A stretch of DNA of 63,745 bases, from assembly GCF_000003815.2 (NCBI RefSeq), contig NC_049997.1:2886485-2950229 (forward strand). The letters are read 5' to 3'. This document shows positions 10,292 through 21,404 of the stretch, piece by piece. A program made the translations under genes and the position numbers. This DNA comes from Branchiostoma floridae (lineage: Eukaryota; Chordata; Leptocardii; Amphioxiformes; Branchiostomatidae). Under the pieces are notes generated by a model, which saw only the letters and a program-made list of their open reading frames with translations, was not told the DNA's origin and searched no databases. The stretch's first letter is position 1, and each line of letters opens with the position of its first letter.

Positions 10292-13200
10292 TCATAAGCA
10301 CAAAGTTCCCCACTTACCCCGATGCTTCTCCAGCTTCCCCCTCCGAGACGCAATAAGACATTCTGTCTTTTGAAATACCGATGTAAGTGTTTTAAAGGAC
10401 TGGAAATTTAGAATCTTAAAGCGTCGGGAACGGAATATGAAAATCTTACCCAATAATATAATCAAGTTTTTTAAAGGGGGTGCACTTAAAGATAGATCTC
10501 CAAACATAACAACAAAGGAATTTAATTCTAAAGTCAAGCTTATTTCTTGTTTTAGCCAAGTTTGTACATTGTTCCAAAAAGATATCACATGAGGGCATTC
10601 CCAGAAGATATGAATGTAAGATTCTTCATCACTTTGGCAGAAAGAACAGGTACTAGATTCAATTAAATTCCAAAGTTTTAAAACTTTGTTGCATGGTAAG
10701 AATTTATAAAGTAAACGGTACTGAAAATACCGAGCATTGGGGTCAATAGTACATTTAGACAAAGCTGTAAATACTTCTCGCCATGGTATGGGTCTATCAA
10801 AATAGTAAAACCATGATAATCGTACTTTATGGGCAATACTCACTTCATTTGTATGGACAAGAAAGAAATTATATAACAACTTATTAATTTTAATATTTCT
10901 TAACCACATATGATTATATTGGCGCGGTAAACATACAAGCTCTTTCGAATGGTCAATATTTAATAAGGTTTTCCATGCTTTCGGGATTGCGGAGATAAGC
11001 TGTTGATATTGAAACTGCTCACAACTGTTTGGGTACACTAAACAAAATTCAGCGTACGACATAACATTTCCATCTGTATCTAACAAGTCATTTACAAAAA
11101 TTATATTCCTATTAAACAGAGCAGTTTGAAAAATGGATTTATTATCAACAGTAATGTTGGAGTTATTCCAAAGTATTTGTTGACGCACATCAGCTGGCGT
11201 CGCGGGTTCAACGTGCTGAAATTTGTACCATGCATCTAAAACTTCAAAGAGAAAACCCTTATAATTAAGGGTTTGCACTGAAGATAACTGCATGAAAGGA
11301 AATAAACTCAGATTAAGACGAGGATGAACTTTTATAGCAAAAGAAGTAAACCAATCCGCATGAAAAAATAATTTAGGTACCCATGAAGCTTTCATGGTAA
11401 GGTTAAAAGCACGTAAATTAATTAACTTCAAACCACCATTTTCCACCAAATTATATAATACTTTTCTGGCTACTCTTTCTGGTCCATCTTCCCAAATAAA
11501 GGAGAAGACTTTCCTCTCATAAATTTTAAAGAACAGATCATTTGGGGAAGGTAAAACCTGAAATAAGTTTGTAAACTGGGGAACCACCAGGGAATTAACA
11601 ACTGTTATTTTTCCATAAAGAGATAAAGTTTTGCCTTTCCATGGTCGTAATAACCTGTCCAGTCGTTCCAAACGAGGTTCAAAATTTACATTAACAAGAG
11701 TATACATATCGATGGGAATATGAATTCCCAATACATCCACACCTCCGTCAACCCATTGAAATGGTAGATGGGTGGGTAAACAAAAATTTGTAAACTTTAA
11801 ACAGCCTAATCTTAAAATTTTACACTTTTCGGCATGTAATTGAAGACCAGAGATACTGGAGAAACGTTCTAAATCAGACAGCAACGCATAAAATGTCTGC
11901 AAATTGGGTTCAAACGGAAAATTCGAATCATCCGCATATTGAGAAATCTTAGTACATTTTCCATTGATATTCAAACCACGAATTGAATGATTGGACCTTA
12001 TCTTAATGGCAAGGACTTCAACCGCTATTACAAAAAGGTACGGCGACAAAGGACAACCTTGACGTACGCCACGATTCAATGTAAAAGGATTAGAAATATA
12101 TCCATTATTAATAACTGAACTTATTGATTTTTCATACAAAACTTTTACGCACGTTCTCAGTTGTGGGCCAAAGTTAAAATAATCCAAACATTTAAACATG
12201 AAATCCCACCTTAAAGTGTCAAAAGCTTTCTTATAATCAGCGATAAATATTAATCCAGGCTTCCCTGTATCTTCATAATGTTCAATCGTGTCTAAAAGTC
12301 TTCTTATATTATCTCCTATGTATCTACCCTTAATAAACCCTGTTTGATCAGTCTCGATTATATCTGAAATTACCTGTTTAAATCTAAGCGCAATACACTT
12401 CGACAAAATTCTAGTATCGCAGCAGAGAAGAGTAAGAGGGCGCCAGTTTGTAATAGCAGTTGGGTCCTTGTCCACTCCCTTATTGTCTTTTTTTAAAAGT
12501 AATGAAATAAGGCCTTGTCTTTGAGTATCTGAAAGACACCCATTGGCAAACGAATAATTGAAACATTGTAACATAGGTCCTTTAAAAACATCAAATAATT
12601 CCTTATATACATCTACAGGGATACCATCTAACCCTGGTGCTTTCCCAGACTGAAACGAAAAAATAGCATTTTTTAACTCATCTACGTTAATCAAACCTTC
12701 GCAAGCTTGTTGCTGGTCATTTGATAATCGTTTACTGTAGTTTGTTGGGAAAAAACCATCGCAATTAGCTTCTGTAAGGGGCACTGGTGTTTCTTCAAAA
12801 GAGTATAATGTGGAATAAAAACTAACCTGATCGGACAAAATATCTTGTGGGTTGAAAATTACCTCCCCAGATGGCCTCTTAAGTCTTTGAATATTTTTTC
12901 TAGAATAATTTCGACGAACTAAATTAATAAAATACTTTGTACACCTCTCACCCAATTCCATCCAGCGTGCTTTCGATCTGATTAAAATACCATTTAAACG
13001 TTCATTGTATAAAGATTCAAGTAGTTTTTGCTTACATGCTAAATCATCCAGCTGGTCAGGAGAGGGGCAGGTGGTATTGTCAATTTGAGTTTGCAAAAGA
13101 TTAATTTCATTAATAAGTTGCTTTTCTTTTATAAGGTATTGTTTCTTTTTCCAACTAGAAAACTTAATACAGTGTCCCCGAAAGAAACATTTTGCGGCGT

Positions 13201-14065
13201 CCCAAACAACTTGCGGATTTGCACTACCTACATTATTTTCAAAAAATTCAGACATAACTTGTTTTGTTTGTTGAAGAAATGTTTTGTCCTGAAGAAGAGA
13301 TTGATTGAATTGCCAATAACCAGGGCCACGTGGGAACTCCATGGTTACAAACGCTAATGTAATTAAGTTATGATCGGACTTAAATTTATCGGCAATACAA
13401 CATTTTGTTACTCTATTAACTAATGAAAAAGAAATAAGAAAATAGTCTAGTCTACTTGCGTGGAGCCCGCGACGCCAGGTGTAACGAGTAGTGTTTGGAT
13501 TTCTAAAACGCCAAATGTCCAGTAAATCAAATTTTCCTTTTAATTCAGAGATTGCTTCCAGTGCATTGGGATGGTAATTACGTTGTTTAACACCTGCTCT
13601 GTCCATCAAGGCATTTTGCACCGTATTAAAATCCCCAACAACAATAAGATTATCATAACTTATCTCAAAAGTATCTATAACTATCTCAAGTTCCTTAAAA
13701 AAGGTACGAGAGTCGTCATTTGGCGCATACAAATTGACTAGACAAAAATGTAGATCATCTATCTCGATATCTAAAATAATCCATCGCCCATGTTCATCAG
13801 TCTTAATCTGATGAACATGAGCGGTGGTGTTGTTTTTAACTAAAATAGCCACACCTCTTTGGTTAGAGGTACCATGCGAGAAGAATATTTGCCCACCCCA
13901 TTCGTTCTGCCACACCTTTTCGTCTCTAATGGTACTATGTGTCTCTTGTAAACAGTATATGTTGCAAGGCTTGTCTTTTAACCAAGTAAAAAGTCCCCTT
14001 CTTTTATAAGAATCCCCCAGCCCATTACAATTATAACTTGATATCTGGCACTCTACCTGTGTCAT
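10292..14065 (-). CDS. LINE ORF2: AP endonuclease-reverse transcriptase (1257 aa)
   Basis: The N-terminal ~240 residues form an apurinic-type endonuclease (SYNCNGLGD, CLQETHS, VVGDFNT, RLDYFLIS, SDHNLI). The reverse transcriptase follows from about residue 430, with GKAPGLDGIPVDVYKELF, NWRPLTLL, TGFIKGRYIGDNIR, IFIADYKKAFDT, GVRQGCPLSPYLF and the catalytic QYADD. The C-terminus has a Cys/His cluster, CSFC...H....CPH, the zinc-knuckle-like feature typical of L1-clade ORF2. The frame is open throughout, and the length is usual for L1/Tx1. In the cell it would nick target DNA and prime reverse transcription of its own RNA. Confidence 0.93.
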   Translation of the reverse strand: MTQVECQISSYNCNGLGDSYKRRGLFTWLKDKPCNIYCLQETHSTIRDEKVWQNEWGGQIFFSHGTSNQRGVAILVKNNTTAHVHQIKTDEHGRWIILDIEIDDLHFCLVNLYAPNDDSRTFFKELEIVIDTFEISYDNLIVVGDFNTVQNALMDRAGVKQRNYHPNALEAISELKGKFDLLDIWRFRNPNTTRYTWRRGLHASRLDYFLISFSLVNRVTKCCIADKFKSDHNLITLAFVTMEFPRGPGYWQFNQSLLQDKTFLQQTKQVMSEFFENNVGSANPQVVWDAAKCFFRGHCIKFSSWKKKQYLIKEKQLINEINLLQTQIDNTTCPSPDQLDDLACKQKLLESLYNERLNGILIRSKARWMELGERCTKYFINLVRRNYSRKNIQRLKRPSGEVIFNPQDILSDQVSFYSTLYSFEETPVPLTEANCDGFFPTNYSKRLSNDQQQACEGLINVDELKNAIFSFQSGKAPGLDGIPVDVYKELFDVFKGPMLQCFNYSFANGCLSDTQRQGLISLLLKKDNKGVDKDPTAITNWRPLTLLCCDTRILSKCIALRFKQVISDIIETDQTGFIKGRYIGDNIRRLLDTIEHYEDTGKPGLIFIADYKKAFDTLRWDFMFKCLDYFNFGPQLRTCVKVLYEKSISSVINNGYISNPFTLNRGVRQGCPLSPYLFVIAVEVLAIKIRSNHSIRGLNINGKCTKISQYADDSNFPFEPNLQTFYALLSDLERFSSISGLQLHAEKCKILRLGCLKFTNFCLPTHLPFQWVDGGVDVLGIHIPIDMYTLVNVNFEPRLERLDRLLRPWKGKTLSLYGKITVVNSLVVPQFTNLFQVLPSPNDLFFKIYERKVFSFIWEDGPERVARKVLYNLVENGGLKLINLRAFNLTMKASWVPKLFFHADWFTSFAIKVHPRLNLSLFPFMQLSSVQTLNYKGFLFEVLDAWYKFQHVEPATPADVRQQILWNNSNITVDNKSIFQTALFNRNIIFVNDLLDTDGNVMSYAEFCLVYPNSCEQFQYQQLISAIPKAWKTLLNIDHSKELVCLPRQYNHMWLRNIKINKLLYNFFLVHTNEVSIAHKVRLSWFYYFDRPIPWREVFTALSKCTIDPNARYFQYRLLYKFLPCNKVLKLWNLIESSTCSFCQSDEESYIHIFWECPHVISFWNNVQTWLKQEISLTLELNSFVVMFGDLSLSAPPLKNLIILLGKIFIFRSRRFKILNFQSFKTLTSVFQKTECLIASRRGKLEKHRGKWGTLCL

Positions 14066-14771
14066 AACTTCTGGGAAAATAATCGTCTCGGAGAAGAAAG
14101 CCGGAAGAAGTCATCGGGGCATCGGATAGGATTTGATGATGATGATCTACAAAGAAAGTAAACTTGGGGAACAGTTAGCCACAAACATGAGCTCAAATCA
14201 AAATCAATCAAAAGATCAAAATAAATGTCAATGCAAATCATAAGTGGAATCAACAAAAAAGAACTTAGATACAGAGTTATGCATCTAGTAAAATGAATAT
14301 TGCGTACAATGTAGTACGTGATGATTAAACAAAAACTCTGAAATCTTGTGCCTATAACTGATAGAACAGAAATCATGTACCAAATCATATAAACCAAATT
14401 ATATAGAACACAAAGTATGAGTGAATCAATCCAACATAGGAAGATAGTCATCAAAATTAACAAAATACAAGAAATAAAATGAACATCATAACTCAAAATA
14501 TCATTCCGTAAACAAAGGACTGAGCTCAGGATTTGGCCAATCTCAAATTCTATAGCATCGCTTGTGGCTGTGATTACTATTGTAATAATAATTGGGAGGA
14601 CTTTAGAACAAAAAGAATAAGACAACAACAAAAAATTCCTATGGCCCACTATGGGTAGTTCCATTTCGCATACAGAGGCCTACCTTAGGCTTAACATCAA
14701 ATTACATGAAATAATTTCTCTCACACATGGTCCACACAGTTCAAAATATTTTATTTCAAGTAGTAGCACAG

Positions 14772-15578
14772 TTAGCCCGAAGGCAAGTCATCAGTAGACT
14801 GAATGCACTTCGTGTTCTTGTCTAGTAGTGTGATCATGATACGGCAGTTACCGTCGATCCATGTGTCCTTGATCAAGTTGTCTTTCTTTGCAGACAAAGC
14901 AGCTGTGAAAATACGATGGTTTTCCTTTGTTAGGTCCGCAACAATCAGCAAGGGTCTCCCGTGGTCATCCTTCTTTCCCTTCAGTTTAGCTCGGGCGCGG
15001 AAGATTCGATTGCGGTCTTGCCACGACACGAATTTCACCAACATGAAGCGCGAAAAGTTGTCTTTCCTAGCTCCAACACGGTGAGCGCGATCAATAGACG
15101 AAGGTTGCAGTTCAAGCCCGAGTTTAATCCTGCAGAAGTTGACGACATCTTGTATGCACCGCTCACCTGTCTCCCCAGGCACCTCTGGAATTCCGCGAAT
15201 CCGAAGACTATTTCTCCTCGTGTATTGTTCGAGTAAGTTGATCGAGTTACCAACTCGGGGTGGGAGGGGGGCCTTCTCCATGTCTGCCACTTTCTTTTCC
15301 AGGTTGTCAAGTCTACCCTCCAGCGCATCCTGCCGTCTCAGCACTTGGCCCAACTCGTCCCGAATGGCTTGCACTTCAGCCGACTTGGCGACATGTTGAA
15401 GCTGACGAGAAAGAGCTGCTTCAATGGATTCTTCAATAATAGCTTTCAGGTCACTGACCGATGTAGACGCCATATCTATCTCACCAGCTGTAGTCGTGAT
15501 ACAGGGTTTCTTGGAACTGTTTGGCCCTTCACCGCTGCCAGAGCGCCTGTTTCGCTTCGTGGAACGTGTCCTAACCAT
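14772..15578 (-). CDS. LINE ORF1: L1-type RNA-binding protein (268 aa)
   Basis: A basic N-terminus (MVRTRSTKRNRRSGSG) is followed by a coiled-coil stretch around residues 70-105 (RRQDALEGRLDNLEKKVADM). An L1-ORF1p-like RRM core comes next (NSLRIRGIPEVPGETGE, DRAHRVG, FSRFMLVKF), then a C-terminal domain. The order coiled coil, RRM, C-terminal domain is that of L1 ORF1p, a trimeric nucleic-acid chaperone that packages the element RNA. It lies upstream of ORF2 on the same strand with a 706-bp spacer; no credible third gene is seen in that spacer. Confidence 0.88.
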   Translation of the reverse strand: MVRTRSTKRNRRSGSGEGPNSSKKPCITTTAGEIDMASTSVSDLKAIIEESIEAALSRQLQHVAKSAEVQAIRDELGQVLRRQDALEGRLDNLEKKVADMEKAPLPPRVGNSINLLEQYTRRNSLRIRGIPEVPGETGERCIQDVVNFCRIKLGLELQPSSIDRAHRVGARKDNFSRFMLVKFVSWQDRNRIFRARAKLKGKKDDHGRPLLIVADLTKENHRIFTAALSAKKDNLIKDTWIDGNCRIMITLLDKNTKCIQSTDDLPSG

Positions 15579-15727
15579 ATAATCCGTGTTCGGGCGACGT
15601 GTCGACCGTTAAACCCCAAGGCGTGCACTCGAAAAGTGTGTTTTAGAGGAGGGCGCTCAGCATAGCGTCCCCTCTGGGCGCCATCTTGGATCGGCCACCC
15701 ATACCTTTCTCGCCAAAGGAAAAAATG

Positions 15728-16513
15728 TTTGGGCTCCCTAGCGTCTAGTTTTGGGATAGCAGGGGCATTTTTGTCAAAAACTTCTGACGAGGATAACTCA
15801 AGAAGGGAACAACGGATTTTCATGATTTTTGGTATGTAGGTACCTTAGACAATGTTGTACAAGATAAAATACTAATTATGCAAAATAGGAGTAAATTTGC
15901 ATAATTAATGAGAATATTCTATCATAGCAGTTTTTTCAATGTATCTCTTGTTCCGTACGTGATATGGTCGTGACATTTGGGTGGTAGATAGCTTTTAGCG
16001 TCATGGCAAAGTGGGGCAAGTTTCAGTCCCCTAACATTTAATTATGGAACTGCAGGGGCGTTTTTGTCAAGACACTCCAAAGAGGATAACTGCAGAAAGG
16101 AATGGCGGATTGCCTGCATTTTAGGTATGCATGTAGCTTAGGCAAAGATGTTCATAATGATATGTATTTTATGCAAATAATGACTTAATTTGCATAATTA
16201 ATGAGGAAATTATATAATTCCATTGTTTGTAATAACTGGACTTCGATAAATGTAACACTTGTTAATTATAATTGGTGGAACATATGCAGATATCAAATAT
16301 GCAAATAAGGAGCTTATTTGCATAATTTATGCAGAAATTGCAAAACAACTTAATGATTAATGATTTGAATTGGGAATTTTACTTGTGACATGTGTACTGT
16401 ACATTATTCAATGATGAACAACACCATGCATAAATCATGTTAATGTTAAGTCATTTGCATGAAATTAACAAAAGCTCTAAATATTCATGGAGGTATGAGG
16501 TCGCCGAACTCTA
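15728..16513 (+). mobile_element. Unclassified non-autonomous element, copy A (5' part missing)
   Basis: Starts mid-element at GTTTGGGCTCCCTAGCGTCT, where the LINE begins, and ends TTCATGGAGGTATGAGG followed by TCGCCGAACTCTAG. Related copies are B (16514-17500), C (23961-25074) and D (34955-36040, reverse). It has no ORF. Internally there are three subunits, each with an inverted pair ATGCAAA...TTTGCAT next to AATTAATGA. The ends contain ACCTCCATGAAA / TTTCATGGAGGT inverted motifs, but no clear target-site duplication, so no class is assigned. Confidence 0.7.
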
Positions 16514-17500
16514 GTTTACCCTGCGTTTGTCTGTGTGTCTGTGTGTCTGTGTGTGTGTAAACAAGATAACTCAAGAACAGCGTGGTGGATTGGTTTCATA
16601 CTTGGTGTGTTGGTAGGGTGTGATGAAAGCTGAAAATGATTAGATCTTGGGCCCCCTAGCGGCTCCCCTTGGTACTGCAGCGCAACTTCCGGTTTTGCTA
16701 TTTCGGTGTTCTGAACATGCTATGGTCACAATGTTTGAGTATTAGATAGCTCTTGTGCTCAGAAAGAAGTGACATAAGTTTGGGCCCCCTAGCGTCTAGT
16801 TTTGGGATAGCAGGGTCATTTTTGTCAAAAACTTCTGAAGAGGATAACTCAAGAAGGGAACAAGGGATTTTCATGATTTTTGGTATGTAGGTACCTCAGA
16901 CAATGTTGTACAAAATGAAATACCAATTATGCAAAATAGGAGCAAATTTGCATAATTAATGACAACATTCAATCATAGCAGTTTTTTCTATGTATCTCTT
17001 GTCTTGGGCGTGACATGGTCTTGAAATTTGGTTGGTAGATAGCTTTTAGTGTCATGACAAAGTGGGGCAAGTTTCAGCCCCCTAACATTTAATTTGGGAC
17101 GTTTTTGTCAAGACATTCCAAAGAGGAAACTGCAGAAAGGATTGACGGATTGGTATCATATTAGACATGCGAGTACCTTAGGCAAAGATGTTCATAATGA
17201 TATACATGTTATGCAAGTGAGGACTTAATTTGCATAATTAATGAGGAAATTGTATAATTCGATTGTTTGCAATAACTGGACTTCAATAAATGTAACACAT
17301 GTTAATTATGATAGGTAGAATATAAGCAGATACCAAATATGGTAATGAGGAACTTATTTGCATAATTTATGTAAAAATTGCAAAACCGCTTTATGATTAA
17401 TAATGGGAATTTTATAATTGTGACATGTGTATGTTTGTCAATGATGAACAACACCATGCATAAATTATGTTAATGTTTTAGTCAATTGCATGAAATTTAT
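16514..17500 (+). mobile_element. Unclassified non-autonomous element, copy B, head to tail with A
   Basis: Begins directly at the end of copy A with TTTACCCTGCGTTTGTCTGT and a (TGTC) run. It then has AACTCAAGAACAGCGTGGTG, GGGCCCCCTAGCGTCTAG and two or three octamer-pair subunits, and fades after GCATGAAATTTATT. The direct head-to-tail junction suggests tandem duplication or repeated insertion into the family's own end. The 17501-18290 region after it holds only simple GT-rich sequence. Confidence 0.7.
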
Positions 17501-18299
17501 TTTACTGTAAAACAAACACGTGCACTACATAAGCATCCAATTTCAACATTTTTGTTTATTAGCAAAATAGAGAAATGCAAAGTGTATAATATATAAACCT
17601 CATAATAAATGAAGATACTCTAGCATCAAAAATGAACTTCACATCTAACCCATTTAGGTTAACAGTTACCCTCACTCTAGGACATAGTGGATAAAAGAAA
17701 GCTAAAAATCAGTAGATATTGACATTGTCAATACATGGTATAGAGGTAGCGTGGAGCCTTTGTACTTGAAGAATCATAGATTTTTTTTCAGTCTAAGGCT
17801 AAGGCATTTGAGCTGATTATTAGTGTCCGTCAAAAATGTGTGTGTTTGGTGGGGTTAGTCTGTTAGTGTGTATGTGTGTATGTGTCTGTCTTGTGTTAGT
17901 GTCAGCGCCAGCCTTAGCCTCAGTTACTAGGGAAATTTCCAAACAACTGATTTAAACGGACAATGTTGACATTTACTAAATTCTAACATGTAGACCACTT
18001 TTCTGCGACAAAAAAATGAAACACACAAAACAACCCAGCGTCAGCCACCCCTGTACTGGAAGGGCATCAAACAAATACACTCAAAAACAGAGGCTGCTAC
18101 TGTTGAACAAAAGGCGCCTAAACAACACTACATTAAGCCTCTTTACAAAAAAAAGACGAGATCTTCACTCAGAAATATGGGAAAACTATACCTAACACAT
18201 AACGTAAGTAAGCGTAACTATATGTACAAGTATCTACTATCGTGATATACATGATAACTGAACAATTGTACACTTTGCATTCTGTTTGTATTGATTCGG

Positions 18300-18855
18300 T
18301 TTCTGTGTCTGCGTCGATACCAAGAACTCTAGCATTTCTAGAGGACTAAAATACTAATATAAAAGAAGGTTTTTCAACCACTTGCCTTCCTTTCTGGCCT
18401 GTGCCGTTCTCTTGGTTCGGGACCCAAGAAAACAACACGAGGCAGATTATGTAATGGTCTAGGTCCCCGACAACCACTGACCATGACATAAAACAGAAAT
18501 TACAACAGATGGTGAACCAGGGAAAACCCTGTTTATAAAGAACAGAATTAACAGTAACTCACCGAATACAATTCCGGCCATCGACACAGTCACGTGAAAT
18601 AAAATCAGCCACACACCAAGCTTGTACACCACAGAAACGGACTGAAGCTATGAGGGCAAAAGGAGCCTCCATTTACAAAATGCCCTAACGCACTACTGGC
18701 TAAATCACTCAGATCGCAGGGCGCACACACGAGCACCGATCTTTCTGGACGTCACTATATATGTTGAGATGGCGTCGGACAACCTCTCACCAGGATAAGT
18801 CCCACCAGGAACATTGCAGCTGCAGTTGATCAGGAATTCATGGCATCAATGCGGT
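18300..18855 (-). repeat. Minus-strand exon-like unit 1 (decayed copy)
   Basis: Unit 1 of a three-unit array (others at about 21172-21840 and 22415-22680). On the minus strand it holds a relic of the AAAMFLVGLIL leader exon with an upstream stop (about 18795-18855). A segment VTSRKIGA follows, then a relic of the exon seen intact at 21250-21404, here stopped by TAA after FSLVHHL. The unit is a pseudogene-like duplicate. Identity with unit 2 is high over about 400 bp. Confidence 0.5.
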
Positions 18856-19226
18856 CCTGGAAGATGCTGTGAGATTTTTCCTTCCCAACCTATTGTGACT
18901 GCAAGAAAGTGAATTACAATCAATAATGACTGGCTAGACTTCCATCGTTTTGCTACTAGCTTTATAATCAAAATATTTTTTAAAGGCACGAGGAAGCATT
19001 ATGTTTTGCAATGAGTAGAAATTTTGACAAATTATGAGGAAGTTAATAGACTACTGTAATGTATGTAGCGCTAAAGTGTAACAGGAAATTGTCAAATCAT
19101 TGCTTACTGATCTTAACCAGGTTAAAGTTGGTAGAGATCGTTCAATAACAGTGACAGTGGCCTGAATTTTAAAAAAGAATGCAGGCAGGGTTTAGGTTGG
19201 AACGAGCAGGTAGAGGATGCACTCAC

Positions 19227-19319
19227 CTATCAACAGTCTCATGGTCCGCTTCCTCCCTCCAATACAGTTTCAAAGGCAGGGCTGGACCGGAACGTATGCA
19301 CGCATCATCTGACCCACAG
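19227..19319 (-). CDS. Possible Cys-containing exon of an unknown secreted protein
   Basis: The minus strand has a TTTAG acceptor (plus 19320-19324), an open frame CGSDDACIRSGPALPLKLYW continuing REEADHETVD, and a GTGAGT donor (plus 19221-19226). It lies in the same minus-strand array as the exons at 20343-20465 and 21250-21404. No family is recognised, and the exon order and membership in a single transcript are guesses. Confidence 0.3.
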
Positions 19320-20342
19320 CTAAACTGTTCAACCAGTCCTAATTTTGAAAAGAAAAAGAAAACTCTATTAAGTACTGTTCACCTGAACATTCATCAACCA
19401 TTGAAACTAAGCTTACATTCGCCAAGTTACAAAGACATCAGACTAGCTTTAGACAAGGGCAGACACTTTTGATATTGTTTTTTTACACTGTTTGAATATT
19501 TTATGTTACCTGCAATTAGCATAAGGGCAAGAATTTGCAATAAACTTTATATATTCTCAAACACAGGTTTAATCAAGGAAGTTTGATTGAATCTCCTTGG
19601 TTCAGTGTAATGTTAAAAAAATAACAAATATTGCTATGCTACTGCATTCAGACAATATTGTACAACACAAACAACTTATTATAGGAAAGACTGTCCACCT
19701 TCTTGGTGATGCACGTGGTGTTGTCACGAAGCACGATATTGTCATGTCAGTGACGGTGACGCGCGCGTGACCTCTGCTTCCTTATGGCATCCAGACATTT
19801 CTAACAAATAGGTAGAAGAAAAAGACATGCATCATTTGTCTCAACACCGCTGCAACAAACACACATGGCTCAATTTCTGTTCCATGGCAAACGGGAATGC
19901 AGTATATAATTAGGACATCTCGAATGCTACTTCAATTGCTACTACGTCAGTCTACACAGACTCCCTAAACAATATACAATGCTACTAATATGGCAAATTG
20001 CATAAGCCGACATTTTGATTTCACGCAGCACAGTACAATACTGCCTTCTCAAATGTCTGGTTAGCAGAGCTGATTTACATACGTCATCTCAGAGGCTTCT
20101 GAAATCCAGCCACGAGGCTAAGACGCCTTCCGCCAGGACCACTGTCTCCCCGGATGTTGTGAAGCGCCTTCGGTGACGGTACCGGTAACGTCCAGACATT
20201 GCTGTGATGTCAGTAAAGGAAAGAGACATGCATCAGCTGCTCGCTACGTTAATACCACTGTAAAAAAAAAAAAACACAAAAGGTTCAACGCCTGCCCAAT
20301 GGCAAGTAGGGACTGTAGAGTAGACACAATACAGCACAATAC

Positions 20343-20465
20343 CTTGTCGGGAAAGACTCGTGCCCTGGATGCACCGGATGTTGTCACGAAGCACTTGTAG
20401 TAACGGTGACACTCTGAAACCTCCATTTCCCTGTGCCTTTCCTCGATTACCAAGCCCAGACACTT
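20343..20465 (-). CDS. Possible 41-codon Cys-containing exon, with decayed copies nearby
   Basis: The minus strand has a TTGCTAG acceptor (plus 20466 onward), 41 open codons (KCLGLVIEERHREMEVSE, CHRYYKCFVTT, ending RVFPDK) and a donor GTATTG (plus 20337-20342). Diverged, non-open copies of this exon are visible at about 19680-19805, 20120-20200 and 20720-20808. Three cysteines and no hydrophobic segment suggest an extracellular domain, but no known fold is recognised. Confidence 0.35.
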
Positions 20466-21249
20466 CTAGCAAACCTAATAAACAGACATATGCATAAGCC
20501 ACAAACCCAAAAGGCTCAGGGCAAGTACCTAGAAACTCGACACCCCAAATACTACTAGGTACGATGCAGTGATACCTGACAAACAGCCCAGGCAAACATC
20601 AACTGAAATTGAAAATGTAAACTTAAACTAGTTTGCCAACAAAAATGTAATGAAAAAGTTATTCATTGACAAAGACTGTTGTCCTATAGTTAAAACATGT
20701 GTCCTTTACAGTACGATACCTTGTCATAGAAGACTGCGAAGCCCGTTCGCTCACGTTCCGCACCTTCCTTCGCCAGTCCTCGCCTCCCTTTCCGCGTCCA
20801 GACATTTCTTCTTATGGTGCGATGATCCTCGGGAGAAAAGGCAAGACAAAAATTAAACCTGACTCAAAAATATGGGAAGACACTATACCTAAAAGAAAGC
20901 TCAGCTACGTGTTTTGGCATGGCAGGAAGTTCACTTGTTTTGACTTTTGTCATTGTAATTTCAGTTCTAGTTTTAACATAGAAATAGCGAGAGGAATCAT
21001 TATCTCTTGTTTGGTGGCAGGGTGTTGAGTTTGCTTTGATGAAATCCTAAGTAATGCTGCTTTTGGCATACTGCTGCCTTCGTTTTGCTTGAATTTTCGA
21101 GAGCAATGGCTACTTCTGCACTCATTGCTTCAGTCTGCTTCTGTTATATACAAGCCCAATGCATAGCTGATTCAGTTTCTGTGACTATGTCGACGCCGAG
21201 ATGGCAAGTTTTATCTAGACGACTAAACTACTAATATTAAATAGGCTCT

Positions 21250-21404
21250 TCAGCCACCTGCCTTCCTTTCTGGCCTGTGTCGTTCTCTCGGTTCGGGACC
21301 CAAGAAAACAACACGAGGCAGCTTATGTAATGGTCTAGGTCCCCGACAACCACTGACCATGACATAAAACAGAAATGACGACAGATGGTGAACCAGGGAA
21401 AACC
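21250..21404 (-). CDS. Possible 3' exon in minus-strand unit 2 (intact)
   Basis: The minus strand has a TTTCCAAAACAG acceptor followed by an open frame FSLVHHLSSFLFYVMVSGC, then RGPRPLHKLPRVVFLGPEP, and a basic tail ending at a stop (21250-21252). The homologous copy in unit 1 has a premature stop, so this is the intact version. The hydrophobic FLFYVMV core could be a short membrane segment. Family unknown. Confidence 0.3.

Larger units (their letters stand above)
10121..15715 (-). mobile_element. L1/Tx1-like LINE retrotransposon, nearly full length
   Basis: A minus-strand element of about 5.6 kb. Its 3' poly(A) appears as a T run at 10121-10135, and ORF2 (10292-14065) and ORF1 (14772-15578) are both uninterrupted. 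The 5' UTR runs to about 15715 and carries CCAAGATGGCGCC (plus 15677-15689), a YY1-like site; a YY1 site near the 5' end is also known from mammalian L1. The right edge directly abuts a copy of the unclassified repeat at 15.73 kb, while the left flank does not match that repeat. No target-site duplication was found. Two open ORFs suggest a young, possibly active copy. Confidence 0.85.

Noticed and set aside
14062-14664. A 200-codon frame between LINE ORF1 and ORF2
   Set aside because: It is composed mostly of Ile, Leu, Ser, Tyr and Phe from AT-rich sequence and matches no LINE domain; it is treated as spacer.
10121-15715. Target-site duplication for the L1/Tx1-like LINE
   Set aside because: Flanks at about 10120 and 15716-15735 were compared and show no convincing direct repeat.
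20720-20808. SGRGKGG peptide on the minus strand resembling the start of histone H4
   Set aside because: Only seven residues match, no H4 sequence follows, and the segment is a diverged copy of the exon at 20343-20465.
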